A stretch of 64,000 bases of DNA from Chaetoderma sp. LZ-2023a (lineage: Eukaryota; Mollusca; Caudofoveata; Chaetodermatida; Chaetodermatidae): NCBI GenBank assembly GCA_034401795.1, contig CM067367.1, positions 49,275,363 through 49,339,362 of the forward strand. The letters run 5' to 3'. Made by a program: the position numbers and the translations under genes. The notes under the pieces were generated by a model. The model was not told the DNA's origin and made no database searches. It saw only the letters and a program-made list of their open reading frames with translations. Within the stretch, counting starts at the first letter, position 1. The number at the start of each line of letters is the position of its first letter. Positions 48,427 to 58,979 of the stretch are shown here, in pieces.

Positions 48427-48558
48427 TGCCGCGATTTGACGTCATAATATAACCGTGACATGGTTTAAAAAATTATCGACAAGTGATTTTCTCTTATTTG
48501 GGTCCTAATCAACTACCTTATGCATAGAAAACAAAATTAACCTTCGATGCCCACAGAA
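48427..48558 (-). repeat. Right terminal inverted repeat of element 2
   Basis: The reverse complement matches 41332-41465: CACTTGTCG / CGACAAGTG, CTATGCATA / TATGCATAG, and CGATGCCCACAGAA at the outer end. An indel of several bases lies between CTTGTCGATAATT and the ATTATGACGTCA block. Confidence 0.9.
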
Positions 48559-48628
48559 TGGCATAGGCATAGACTATGTCTGTTGTCGTCCGGGTTCAAA
48601 ACGTTAATACACTTTGTTTCATTTTCAG

Positions 48629-48788
48629 AGCTACTCCCGGTGTGTCCGCTTAAAGCTACGCGTGTGCGGTTGTGGCCGGAGACATGACCGGATATCAATG
48701 GCCAAGGTTTATATCAGCCAACTTCTGGAACAGGCGTGTTCATGGAAGAGAACGCGGGCTTACAAAAAAAAATTACATAATAAAATCG
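48629..48788 (+). CDS. Putative exon of a basic, cysteine-containing protein
   Basis: Acceptor CACTTTGTTTCATTTTCAG ends at 48628 and the near-perfect donor G|GTAAGTAAT starts at 48789. Entering in phase 0, the exon encodes SYSRCVRLKLRVCGCGRRHD, then ISMAKVYISQLLEQACSW and a lysine/arginine-rich end. It exits in phase 1 and joins the exon at 50986 exactly (GGG codon across the junction). No domain is recognised. It starts 70 bp outside element 2. It could continue the EF-hand gene (phase-0 exit at 31018), but nothing in the sequence proves it. Confidence 0.65.
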
Positions 48789-49425
48789 GTAAGTAATACG
48801 CGTTCCATATATTAATTAACTAGCTGCAATACGCCGGGTGGACGCTTTTCCCCTTCATCAGTAATTTACTCGTTGCAATTGTTAGCTTCCATATATAGGA
48901 AAGATCAAGAAATGCGGGGTGTGGGGTGCGAATCAAATATCAAGATCACAGTACTTTGGACACTGCCATTAATTTGGAAACAACTTTGCACCGGACATAT
49001 CTTAATACCATTGCATACAGATTCGAATTATTAGCTGTTATGGCCTAAAAAGGCCAAGCGAGTGTATGCCCATCGTCTCCCGATTGCTTCTCGGCTGTCA
49101 AATGTTTTTGTCATAATGTTTTCCTTTAGGTGACTTCTCCATCGATCCCATTGACGGTGCCGGCTTAAGCTGGTGCGAGCCCCTAAGCGGTTGTTTTTTT
49201 AAATCTAGACGCTCTGAGTTCCATCTGAGGCCTATAGTTGGCATATTTCTTGTTAATTATTAATTGGTCAAGATTTTTCACGAGAATTATAATTTTTGAA
49301 GGACAAGAGAAAACAATTTTTGTAAACTTACCTATAAAAATCCTGCAAATGCGCATTCCTCAGCACTGTAGAATTGTTTTGACCATCAAAGTGGTAGACG
49401 ATGGACGATAAGATTCACGCCATTG
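48789..49425. other. Unassigned intronic DNA
   Basis: A possible acceptor (TTTTCCTTTAG) at 49130 is followed by a frame open for only 13 codons, so I do not call an exon. At 49300-49410 a stretch resembles a very degraded family B copy. Confidence 0.4.
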
Positions 49426-49430
49426 CATAG

Positions 49431-49565
49431 CCAATGTACATTTGCAGGCCAAGAGAAGAATGTTTTTGAAAATTTACGACTGGAATGACTGGCTCGGTTA
49501 GCCGGCCAGTGATTCCTTTGGTAAATTTTCAAAAATACGCTTCCCTACGTAAATGTCCATTAACC
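49431..49565. repeat. Family B foldback MITE core
   Basis: ATTTGCAGGCCAAGAGAAGA, ATTTACGACTGGAATGACTG, GCTCGGTTAGCCGGCCAGTG and the inverse half. The outer ends are eroded. Confidence 0.88.
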
Positions 49566-50418
49566 AAGACGACTGTATTACTGTAGTGTAGATTGTACCG
49601 CGGTTGCTGATCGTTACGTTAGGGGTTAGAAAAAAACCTTTAAAATGTTGGCGGTTCTTTTAAATCGCGAGGCCCCACTTAAGCGCGAGGCCAAATGATG
49701 TAACCTAAGTAGCTTAGTGGGTAATCTGGCCCTGCTCATGAATGTGCGTAAGGAACGATTCTTTGTTTATGGAGATCCGCGATCATTAAAAGTAAGCTGA
49801 TCTGTCAATTTGACTGGGTGGCCATCATGTATTATGAACTATATTTAGCAACAAGTTTAACCGTTTTTACAAAACCACATGGCAAGTTAGTCCGTCAAGA
49901 AGCATCATCTACGGCAGTAGCAGGACCAAACATTTAAAAAAAAGCGTGAGTGGTTGTTTGCTAGGCCGTTTTCGTAGATGCTCATATTTTCACAAAAACT
50001 AAAACTCCACCGGAACGGCTGAAAAAATCGGATTGAAATTTGAGAAACATAATTATTGTTTAAACACAGGAAGAATACGCCGTTTGTTAGTTTGTAAATT
50101 ATGACAGGAAAATGTTGATGTCTAAGTTTCGGGGCTGAATATGAATTTGACACCTTTGGAACAGATTGGTACGTTTGGTGCGCGGCCATAAAAAATATAC
50201 ACCTTTGGTTGAAAGCTTTTTGTTTTGGTCCTAAATTTCCATGTTCCTTGTAGAAATTAGCACATCTGTAATCTAGGTTTCCAGACAATGCACAAAAGTG
50301 TTTTATATCTTCCAATCAAGAGTGGCATAGTTTGATGTTTCTGCTTCAAATACGGATGTAACAGTAGACCGATACAAGTCACTCTTCATCGCTCATGTCT
50401 CCGGGAAACCTAGTAACC
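49566..50418. other. Unassigned intronic DNA
   Basis: A 136-codon minus-strand frame (49905-50315) was examined. It has no recognised motif, and its composition does not stand out. Confidence 0.4.
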
Positions 50419-50419
50419 C

Positions 50420-50752
50420 AATGGAACTTTCCAAGTTTATCCATCTATCATATGATGTCATATGACGTCATAATCGGCTATGTGACGTGTATGTTAACGT
50501 CATAATCATGACGCCATGATTGGCTCGATATAATCGGTCGTTAACGCGTAATAGTCCGACACGTTGTACGAATTGTTGCTGTCACCCAATTAAATTAGTT
50601 TCAAAATATTCAACAGCTTACCTGTGTAGTTTTCTGGAAATGGATAGCCAGGGAGTTCAGATATCGATCGATCCCAACGACCGAGGTGTGGGTGGAGCTT
50701 AGCTAGATATTGGCGGAGCATAGCTAAAACTGGAAAGGCCCATTGCACTAAC
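50420..50752 (-). repeat. Family A MITE with TIRs, left half-core deleted
   Basis: CAATGGAACTTTCCAAGTTTATCC to AAACTGGAAAGGCCCATTGC. The Q arm passes straight from ACACGTTGTACGAATTG into the core stem (TTGCTGTCACCCAATTAAAT), so the left half of the palindrome is missing. The P arm is complete. Confidence 0.92.
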
Positions 50753-50771
50753 CTGTTGTACACCCCGCCCC

Positions 50772-50776
50772 ACACA

Positions 50777-50828
<52 letters not shown>

Positions 50829-50872
50829 CACACGCACGCACTCACACACACACACCCCACACACACACATAC
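50772..50872. repeat. (CACG)n/(CACA)n microsatellite
   Basis: About 17 CACG units with CACA ends. Confidence 0.95.
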
Positions 50873-50985
50873 ATTGCGTTTTCATATTTAGACATTCATG
50901 TTTAAACGGTAAGTGTGGTTTCTGCATTCACGTACAATAATTAATTTTATTGCCATTGCTATTATCCTTCATATTGCTTTTGTAG

Positions 50986-51212
50986 GGAGAAAACAGTCCA
51001 GGAAGTGTTGTCCTGTGCGAATTCTTCGCTGTTCTCATAAATTAATACAAGCAATAATCTCCTTGAAGTTCCGACGCAAGACACTGAAACGCTACAACTC
51101 GTGTATGCGGAAGAAAGTGCGAAATTGCATGTCAGAAACACACACATCGATTCTTAAGCACAACCATCGTATCCGAACTATTTTACTTAAACGATGGGGT
51201 GTGCTACACTGA
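50986..51212 (+). CDS. Putative terminal exon: basic C-terminus ending in TGA
   Basis: Acceptor CTTCATATTGCTTTTGTAG ends at 50985. Entering in phase 1, the frame reads GRKQSRKCCPVRILRCSHKL, then IQAIISLKFRRKTLKRY, and ends RTILLKRWGVLH before TGA at 51210-51212. Arginine and lysine dominate, with several cysteines. The IQAIISLKFRRK segment loosely resembles an IQ (calmodulin-binding) motif, which would be notable if the upstream EF-hands are in the same protein, but this is speculative. The phase match with the 48629-48788 exon and strong splice sites support a real coding unit. Confidence 0.65.
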
Positions 51213-51323
51213 ATTGAGCTAATGTGAGCACTTACCAGACGTGGTAGTTCTGTGTAGAGTGATTTGTGCAACACAAGTAACGTTAAACTTAACGCTGAAC
51301 TGACAGATTACGCCGAAAGATAA

Positions 51324-51476
51324 CAGTACTAAAGTCAATGTCAGGGATTCTTCCATTAGGTTATAACTCACCTCCAGTACTAAAGTCAATGTCAGGGATT
51401 CTTCCATTAGGTTATAACTTACCTCCAGTACTAAAGTCAATGTCAGGGATTCTTCCATTAGGTTAAAACTCACCTC
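51324..51476. repeat. 51-bp tandem repeat, 3 units
   Basis: Units begin CAGTACTAAAGTCAATGTCA at 51324, 51375 and 51426, each ending GGTTATAACTCACCTC with one or two changes. It lies 110 bp after the stop of the terminal exon. The unit length is a multiple of three, so the minus-strand frame repeats 17 residues, but I see no reason to call a gene. Confidence 0.97.
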
Positions 51477-51517
51477 ATAAAATAGACTGACATGTTTCCA
51501 AAACAAAACGTACGAAA

Positions 51518-51560
51518 TGTGTTGTTGAATATTTTGAAATCCATACTATTCAACAGGATG
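51518..51560. repeat. Family A core remnant without stem
   Basis: TTGTTGAATATTTTGAAATC directly followed by CATACTATTCAACAGGATG. Confidence 0.7.
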
Positions 51561-51779
51561 TTTTACTTTGTGTTGAGAACATTTTAAGGTTTTTTTCTGA
51601 GCCGTACTGTAGATAACTTTCTCGATATACGTGGTTCAGCCTTATAGTCCGGAAGCCCAGTGCCATTTAATTAGACATTTCAGTAGACACGGGTTGATGG
51701 CAGAAATTCTAATTAAACGCCAGTGGGCTCCAAAACACTTAGTGCGTGTGGCACAGCATACATAGAGCGTGTTGAATTG

Positions 51780-52078
51780 TAATGGAGCTTTCAAAGTTTA
51801 TCCATCCATCATATGACGTCATATGACGTAATAATCAAGTACTTGAAGGGTATAATGACGTGATAATTACGGCATCATGATTGACTCGATATAGTCCGTC
51901 TTTAACGCTGAAAGTACGACACCTTGTATGAAGTGTATGTCTTTACCATTTAATAAACACAGGCAATTCGTTTCAAAACATTTAGCAGTTCATCTGTATA
52001 GCTTTCTGGGAATTGATAGTCAGGGAGCTTAGATAGAGATGGGCGGGGCATAGCCAAACTGGAAAGGTTCCTTAATAT
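51780..52078 (-). repeat. Family A MITE, core reduced to the right half
   Basis: GTAATGGAGCTTTCAAAGTTTATCC, Q arm (CATATGACGTCATATGACG, GACACCTTGTATGAAGTGTA), then TTTAATAAACACAGGCAATT passes directly into the right half-core, then a short reversed P arm ending AACTGGAAAGG. Confidence 0.88.
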
Positions 52079-53610
52079 GGCACTGTCTCATCTGCCGTCA
52101 CATGACATACTTTCTGTCGAAAGCGCAAGTTGGATTAATCTTGTCATTATTAGAGTAGAAAAATCAGAAAAAATTAATATTTCTGTCTTTATCTATGGAT
52201 AATATCTTTAGTATATATGGTCCGTGGAACCATTTTTTATCATTTGAAATGACAAAAATAATATATAGAAAAATCAAGTAGGGTGCTGATATTTTCGCAT
52301 GATATTACAATATGAATGTTGCAAAACCTGGTTATCTTTTAAGTTATTGCCTAATTTATTTAGTGAACAGCTAACACAACTACTACTAGCAGCGGGGCGA
52401 ACAAGATATATGCGTATAAATAAGAAGGCATTTGCCTATCGGAACGATACAGTCGACATATTTCTGTGAGTTTATGGAGATACACAAATTATATCCTGCA
52501 AAAAAATAGATTCTCTGCACTGAAGATCTATTTTTCGACATTTGTCGCAAGCACTAAAATTACACAATGACCACACCACGTTATGTATGTCGTAAAATAT
52601 TTACTATCGTAATATCCCAGCTAGTTGGACAATAGCTAATGTGCGAGTTCTTAGCAGGTATTAGCTATTGTTTGAGAACATAGAAGACTTCACAATCCAA
52701 AATTTGCTATTGCTATATGGTACAATCCTGAGTATCCAAGGCATACACTATTGATATCAGGCATTTTCTTAAAACAGCGACCCTTGTGAATCGAACAAAT
52801 CATACAGTTACACTATGTCTTTCGAATACCTGGAACGTTTGCATCTTAAGGATGCCTTACTATATGTCAGGTACGAGCGGTCGACGAGATGCAGGGAAAC
52901 AGCCCTTGCGATTTGGGTTTCATGAAAACATAAATAGGACACAATTTAAATGCAAATATTCAAACAAAGACTATCAAGGCATTCATGAAAAGCACTTAGT
53001 TCAGAGCGTCATCTATATCCGGAAAGAAGAATAATAACACACTCGATGCACGAAACCATACCAATACGTACATTTTCTGTGTGACAGTTCAAATGCTTCT
53101 CCTCAGTTCAAAGTTGGATATTTATCTTTGACATGTATGAATCTGCATTGTAATGGATAATAACATGTACGGTAAGTCGTTAGAGAATTTTCCAGCTATT
53201 TCCCCTGCAGCACCATCAGCTGTTTAGATGTGGCATAACATGGGCACATCAACATCCTTTCTGGAAAGAAGTTACAGATTTTGAACAAATGTATGTGGAA
53301 ATTAAAGTTAGGTGCACTCATTAGCCGCGAGTATGGGAATAAGAACATGGTTTCTCTTATTACATCGACAGTTTATCTAATGGAATTTTAGTTAGAAGGG
53401 ACGTAGTGATTCTTTAAACCCAGACGTTTCCATATAGGTATGTACATTTACATAACTTATCAAACGGTAGATGTTCTTTAACATTCATTTAAATCGTATA
53501 TGTGTTCAGTAAATCTGCATGCTTTTTGTAGAAATATCAGTTGTTTTTTATCTTGAAATTCTTGGGCTCTGCCTTGATAAAGTAGATTCGCTTCACATTC
53601 TATTGTGATA
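52079..53610. other. Unassigned DNA
   Basis: No exon, RNA gene or recognised repeat. An 82-codon frame at 52786-53034 has no motif. Confidence 0.4.
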
Positions 53611-53612
53611 TG

Positions 53613-53975
53613 CTAATGGGCCTTTGCATTTTAGCTATGCCCCTTCCCATCTCTAGATAAGCTCCACCCACACCTCTCTCGTGGTGGGATCTATAGACTC
53701 CATGACTGTCAATTTGCACACTCCTATACAGATCAGTTGTTGAATATTTTGAAACCTATGGCAGCAACATCGCCCAGTCAAATTAGTTTCAAAATATTCA
53801 ACAGCATGTTTATTAAATAGCAAAGACATACAATTCGTACAAAGTGTCTAACTATTAACCGTTTAAGGCAGACTAAATCGAGTTAGTCATGGCGTAATGA
53901 GTATGGCGGCATCCTACACGTCACGTAGTTGATTATGACGTTATATGACGTCATACGATGTATGGATAAACTGGA
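53613..53975 (+). repeat. Family A MITE, left stem deleted
   Basis: CTAATGGGCCTTTGCATTTTAG, P arm, TTGAATATTTTGAAAC joined directly to CTATGGCAGCAACATCGCCC, right half-core, Q arm with CACGTCACGTAGTTGATTATG and TGACGTCATACG. Confidence 0.92.
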
Positions 53976-54635
53976 ACAGTGAATTGCCATACCAAGGCAT
54001 AATGTGCATGTTTTAGTAGATATCGATAAGATAGTGCAAATACTATAAGTGCAAGTCTGGCATAGCCAGTTGCTTTCTTCTCAAGTACTAAGCAGAAGGA
54101 GATTCTCGAACCCATACTCTTCGAATGCTACATGATGTATATTCAGATTATCTTAGCGAAAATTCAACTAATTGAACTCACAGTCTGCCTGAGTCCTCAG
54201 GAGATAATAAATGGCTGCCTAATGCATCATGTTATATCACAGTTATCTACCCCTTGGAGTCACGTTTGCAGCCGATAGCGAGCGGAAGGCCATACCATCC
54301 CCATCGAATCCCATCGAACAGCCAATATCCGACATCCATCATACATATTCAAACCTTGGATGTCGGATTCGAATGAGAATATAGAAAAGCCACATCTCCT
54401 TGCAAATCTTTCACCATGGCGAGTCTTTGTCTAACTGATGCCTCTATCATTGGTGGTGGATCTTTCGACATCCGTTCACAAGATTGAAGCGAAAGCTCCC
54501 AGTAGTGCTGAACTAATTATGTTGTGCTAATCATTCTCACTGCAACTGAGTGAGATTATATGCCCGGTAAAGTGAGGTTAATGCTTGGACCCGCACAGAC
54601 GAACAACGAGAAACGATTTATGATGGAATGGGTTT
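53976..54635. other. Unassigned DNA with one 12-bp hairpin
   Basis: ATCCGACATCCA (54327-54338) and TGGATGTCGGAT (54357-54368) form a perfect 12-bp stem with an 18-nt loop. Nothing else recognised. Confidence 0.5.
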
Positions 54636-54639
54636 CCTA

Positions 54640-54700
54640 GTTATAGTTTGAAAGAGTTTGACTAGGATCCAATTAAGTTTCTAAATATTCAACAGTCTTA
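54640..54700. repeat. Family A core remnant
   Basis: AGTTTGAAAGAGTTTGACTAGG and CCAATTAAGTTTCTAAATATTCAACAG. Confidence 0.7.
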
Positions 54701-54737
54701 TTACATAGTTATCCTGAATTTGAGACTCCAGAATTTT

Positions 54738-54984
54738 TAGTGTTAAATGGATAACGCTTTGGTGGCTAAATTTGTTCAATATATTTTAAATAGTTGCTAC
54801 TCAATGTCCATATGCAGGCCAAGAGAAGACAATTTAAAAAAATTTAACACTGAAATAGCTCACTCGGTTACCTGGCCAGCCATTCAATTGGTAAATAAAA
54901 AAAGTCTTCTCTTGACATACGACTGGACATCCAATAGCAAATATTTGATATATATTGATCAAATTTAGCCACAAAATGGTTAAC
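54738..54984. repeat. Family B foldback MITE, full length
   Basis: From TTTTAGTGTTAAATGGATAAC to TAGCCACAAAATGGTTAAC. The palindrome continues outside the central stem: AAATTTGTTCAATATATTTT at the left mirrors GATATATATTGATCAAATTT at the right. The centre is degraded (CTCACTCGGTTACCTGGCCA). Confidence 0.85.
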
Positions 54985-55450
54985 TATTCAACACTAGAAA
55001 TGTTGGCTTTATATCTCAGAAGATCCGAGACGCTACCATCAGGAATGTACATGAAGTATAATTTGCGGTTTACAAGCCCATGAAAATGATATATTTATCA
55101 TTAACATGTGCTTCAATTTCGAAAATATGTTTCTCTAAATCTGTCAATGAAGGGATCCGATCTGTCACTCAAGTATCTGAAAAGTTAGTCATGAACATCG
55201 AAATGTCCGTCAAATGTATGAATGCTTTTGTGATGAATTTACAATGTATTACACATTCTCTTAAATATTTTGACGTGATTGGGAGGTAGTTTAATTGAAT
55301 AGTTATATTGAAATTCGGGTTCTGGGAATGTATGGTTCAAATTGTATAAATTGATCCCAACACGCACAGAATGTGTGCAGAGCTTAACTGGAAATGCATT
55401 TCTCTATTTACCACCCGGTAGGCTGAAGGGAAGATTACAAGTGGTGTGGA
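54985..55450. other. Unassigned DNA
   Basis: No recognised feature; short frames only. Confidence 0.4.
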
Positions 55451-55451
55451 C

Positions 55452-55819
55452 AATGAACCTTTCCATTTTATATATGCCCCGCCCATCACTAGCTAAGCTC
55501 CACCCACACCTCGCCGTGTTGGGATTGATCGATCCCCGAATACCCTAGCTATCAATTTCCTGAAAACAATACAGAGAAGCTGTTGAATATTTTGTAACTA
55601 ATTTGACTGGGTGATATCGCTGCATATGGCAGCAACAGCGCCCTGCCAAATTAGTTTCAAAATATTCAACAGAATATTTATTAAATAGTAAAAGCAAACA
55701 ATTTGTACAACAATGCATAGACCGTCTTCAAATATGCATTCGTGACGTACTTATCGACAACATTCATGACATCATTCATTATGCTGTCATTCTATGCATC
55801 ACGTAGTTGGTTATGACGT
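55452..55819 (+). repeat. Family A MITE cut by the 55.8-kb junction
   Basis: P arm (ATGAACCTTTCCATTTTATAT, GCCCCGCCCATCACTAGCTAA), complete core (55581-55672) and most of the Q arm, ending GTAGTTGGTTATGACG. The expected remainder (TCATATGATGGATGG and the right TIR) is missing. TGTAGCTCGCG follows instead. Confidence 0.92.
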
Positions 55820-56099
55820 TGTAGCTCGCGGGCTATCGTCGGGTAGTTCCAGCACGAAGTACCCACCCGTCGCCCCACACGTGCACGACGAATGAGGGGG
55901 CTGGTTAACTCCGAGTCTCAAGGTGCCGGATCCACGGACGTCGCTCTGCGAAATACATGGACCGGCTCCTAAGGCTGGTGGAACTCAATCATTCCAATGG
56001 GGCCGTGCGACCATTGCCTCTAAGATTGAACTGCACGGTGTCAGCCCAACTATTTGTGTCACCGGTGTGTCTTTCCATTCAATGTAACTATGAAGAATG

Positions 56100-56101
<2 letters not shown>

Positions 56102-56196
<95 letters not shown>
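56102..56196. repeat. (AT)n microsatellite in the left arm
   Basis: About 47 AT units. It has no counterpart in the right arm. Confidence 0.97.
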
Positions 56197-56198
<2 letters not shown>

Positions 56199-57096
56199 AA
56201 AATAACAGTTTGTCAAACAAGGGTCGATCGTTTGACAGTAAATGAGCATATACTATGATACATAAAGTAGAGCTAGCTAATGGACTTTGCACGTGGGGTC
56301 GCTGGAGGTACCGCACAGACTCGTAAATCCTCAGAGGTATCCCCGCAAGGGAGGCATCCGGACAAAGAGGAGACTGACTAACTTAATATACCCTATTATA
56401 CCTTCATAATACAAATGAAAAAGACTCCTGATATTATGAGAGGGATATGCCTCGTGTGGACTCTGGTTACCTAGATGCTACTGGTTGGTGCGAGAGGTAA
56501 TAGCCTCGCGTGGGCCTCCGTCACATGATATCTTGCTTATGCGCGAAGAAAGTGCCTCACGTGGGCCTCCATCTCAGGAAAATGCCTTCAACGCTGAAGC
56601 AGAGGAAATGAGCTTGCAAAAAGGGCCACTCTTTTGTTCAACAAAAGTGCAAGGGAGAAAGACCATCCTAGTGAAAAATATACTTAACGTGATGCATACT
56701 GGTTTGCATGAAGATGGGGCGAGCGACTCGCGGATGATTCACTGCCTTATGTCATTCCAAGATACTTCATTGGTAGGTGCCACTTTTATTTATGCGGGCC
56801 TTCTGCCATTCCTAACCTACCATTTAGGTTTTGGAAACGAGAACAAGTTGAGGACGCAAGTGGCCGAGATTCCTACCTATCATTATACAGGGTTATCCAA
56901 CGGGCGCAGATGCTCTGCTTCCCATAGGTTGCCTTAGAAAGCATCTACCTCCATGGACAGTGGCGTACATGTTACTTCACAACGCATCTGAACTGGTTGA
57001 GACTCGAGATGCCCTGCTTCATAACCACATAACACATCACTGGAGGATGGCTACATTTTAGCCAAGCAAATTTTAGGACTGACATATCGTTACGGT

Positions 57097-57112
57097 GGGG
57101 GGGGGGGGGGGG
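57097..57112. repeat. G16 homopolymer
   Basis: Sixteen G residues. At the matching place in the right arm (about 61670) the sequence is CGATAACGATAGATC with no such run. Confidence 0.95.
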
Positions 57113-57964
57113 TAGCGAGACAAATATCCACTGCGAGTGTCCTTCCCGTAAGGGCGTGGCAGCTTCCAAGATCCTGCCCAGACACTGCAACGAGTTGGAT
57201 GGAGATGCGTGTCTCGTCCGTCACTAATCCTATGGACTTAACTATTGACCTGGCGTTAGGTTTATGTTCCAATATGCCCAATATGTACTGCGTGCCGGAA
57301 GTAAAATATCCTACCATAATGATAATTAATAACTACATGTTTCGCAGTGCTTTCCTCCCTTGGCAAAAATGTCTAGCTACTAAGTATCCGAAGACACAGT
57401 GGGAGATGCATGTAAACCCACACTTTGGCCATCACTGCTCGAAAACCTCCGATAGATTCCCAGAGTCAGACCAGTACAACGTGCGAGTGGGATATCCAAA
57501 CAATTGAGAAGCCTTGCGGCTGAGTGGATCGTGGAAAGAGACAATTACTTAATACATATGAGGCCCTGAAGGTATTTGGCCAATTTTGCACACCCTTGCT
57601 GGTGTGCGGGGTTACATTACCGCAACAGCCGGAAAAGAGGCATACACTATGTGTCTCCTAACGAAGAAATTGTCCCTAACCACTTTCAGCCTATCCTACG
57701 GAGCTGAGTAGTCAAGGTTAGTCGATAGCATTCCGGGCTCAATATATAGAGCATGGTCAGCGACCTCAGTGTAAAATTGTTGGTGGCGGGAATAAATGAT
57801 GCATATATTGCTGCTGTAGTATCTCCTAGCATACTGCGGTACAAAGTTTTACATAAATAAACAAAACATATGAACGGATGGCTACTTGCCATATACTTAG
57901 CTAACCATTGCAATTGAAATAATGTCACAGTTTTTACAGTTTGATTAGATGAGGTAGTAAATAA

Positions 57965-58069
<105 letters not shown>

Positions 58070-58979
58070 CTAATAACCTAATGTGGTGCGGTTAGTTAAG
58101 CACCTACAGTAAACAAGGATAATAAAAACAATAATAAAGAAATCATAAGTTGCGGTCCGAAGACCGGTGCAGTACCTCTTAGTCATCAGTAGCCTTTATA
58201 GACGTAAATTTATGACGGTGAAACATATTATGCATAGCTACTCGAGTACCTAGTAATTACTTGGATGGAACAGGCTACTATGTTACTGACATTGAGACGC
58301 TACATACAGATAGCGCGAGTTGACACGTTCTCTTGAGGATGGAAGGTTTCCGCATGCAGATCCCCGCACCTGGATTCCATAGATAGCTCTCCGCATGCTG
58401 ACTCCACGATGATATGGTACAAACTCAGGACGGTAACATAAAGCAATGAAGTAAAGTCTACTAGACCATCTCTATAGCTAAATCAGGAATTAGACTGTGT
58501 GGAGAAAGTTCTCCGTCCGGCGATGGAAGCATGAAAGTTAAACATAACCCAATAACAGATAGGGTCACTATATATAATATTTCTATGCATGTACATATTG
58601 AAGCATACAGTGCAGGGTACGTCAGATAGCTCTTTCGGCGCACCAGGCAAAGTCTACTTGGGCGAGGTAAAAAGGTTACAAAGGTGGCTGCACGACATGC
58701 AGTACAGCAGTTTGATCTCCACTTTCACGTGGTTGGCAGATCCGGTGAGTCATCCACCAAGAAACATCGCTGCTCTACATTATGTAGAAGTCTACATACT
58801 GGGTCCGAAGACCCTCCCGCAGAAAATTCCGCTTATTGATCTTCGCAAATTGGAACCATGATTTTAGTTTGTTATTGCTCACGGATGGCCATCTTGGATC
58901 ATCAAAAATTGTACTTAATGTGGGTTAGCCGAGAACTGCTTTCCGGAGTGAGCTGAACTGAAAGCTTTGCGGAACCAAG

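Larger units (their letters stand above)
41332..48558 (-). mobile_element. TIR-flanked element 2 carrying a FEN/XPG-like nuclease gene, with a nested LINE
   Basis: Inverted repeats at 41332-41465 and 48427-48558 enclose a minus-strand gene of about 4.6 kb homologous to that in element 1. The termini read TTCCGTGGGCATCGAA (left) and, on the minus strand, TTCTGTGGGCATCGAA (right). The unit is about 7.2 kb, of which about 1.3 kb is a nested LINE fragment. It lies just upstream of a host exon (48629) in the presumed intron, antisense to it. The TIR sequence is unrelated to that of element 1. Confidence 0.75.

Noticed and set aside
49131-49170. Possible exon after TTTTCCTTTAG
   Set aside because: The frame closes after 13 codons (TAA in GGCTTAAGC) and no donor is in place.
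49905-50315. 136-codon minus-strand frame
   Set aside because: No motif, in a presumed intron, composition like surrounding noncoding DNA.
56485-57507. Plus-strand frames in the left arm (150 and 102 codons) with partial similarity to minus-strand frames in the right arm
   Set aside because: The similarity follows from the inverted repeat itself. The right-arm equivalents have several stops, and they run antisense to the predicted promoters. Coding status not supported.
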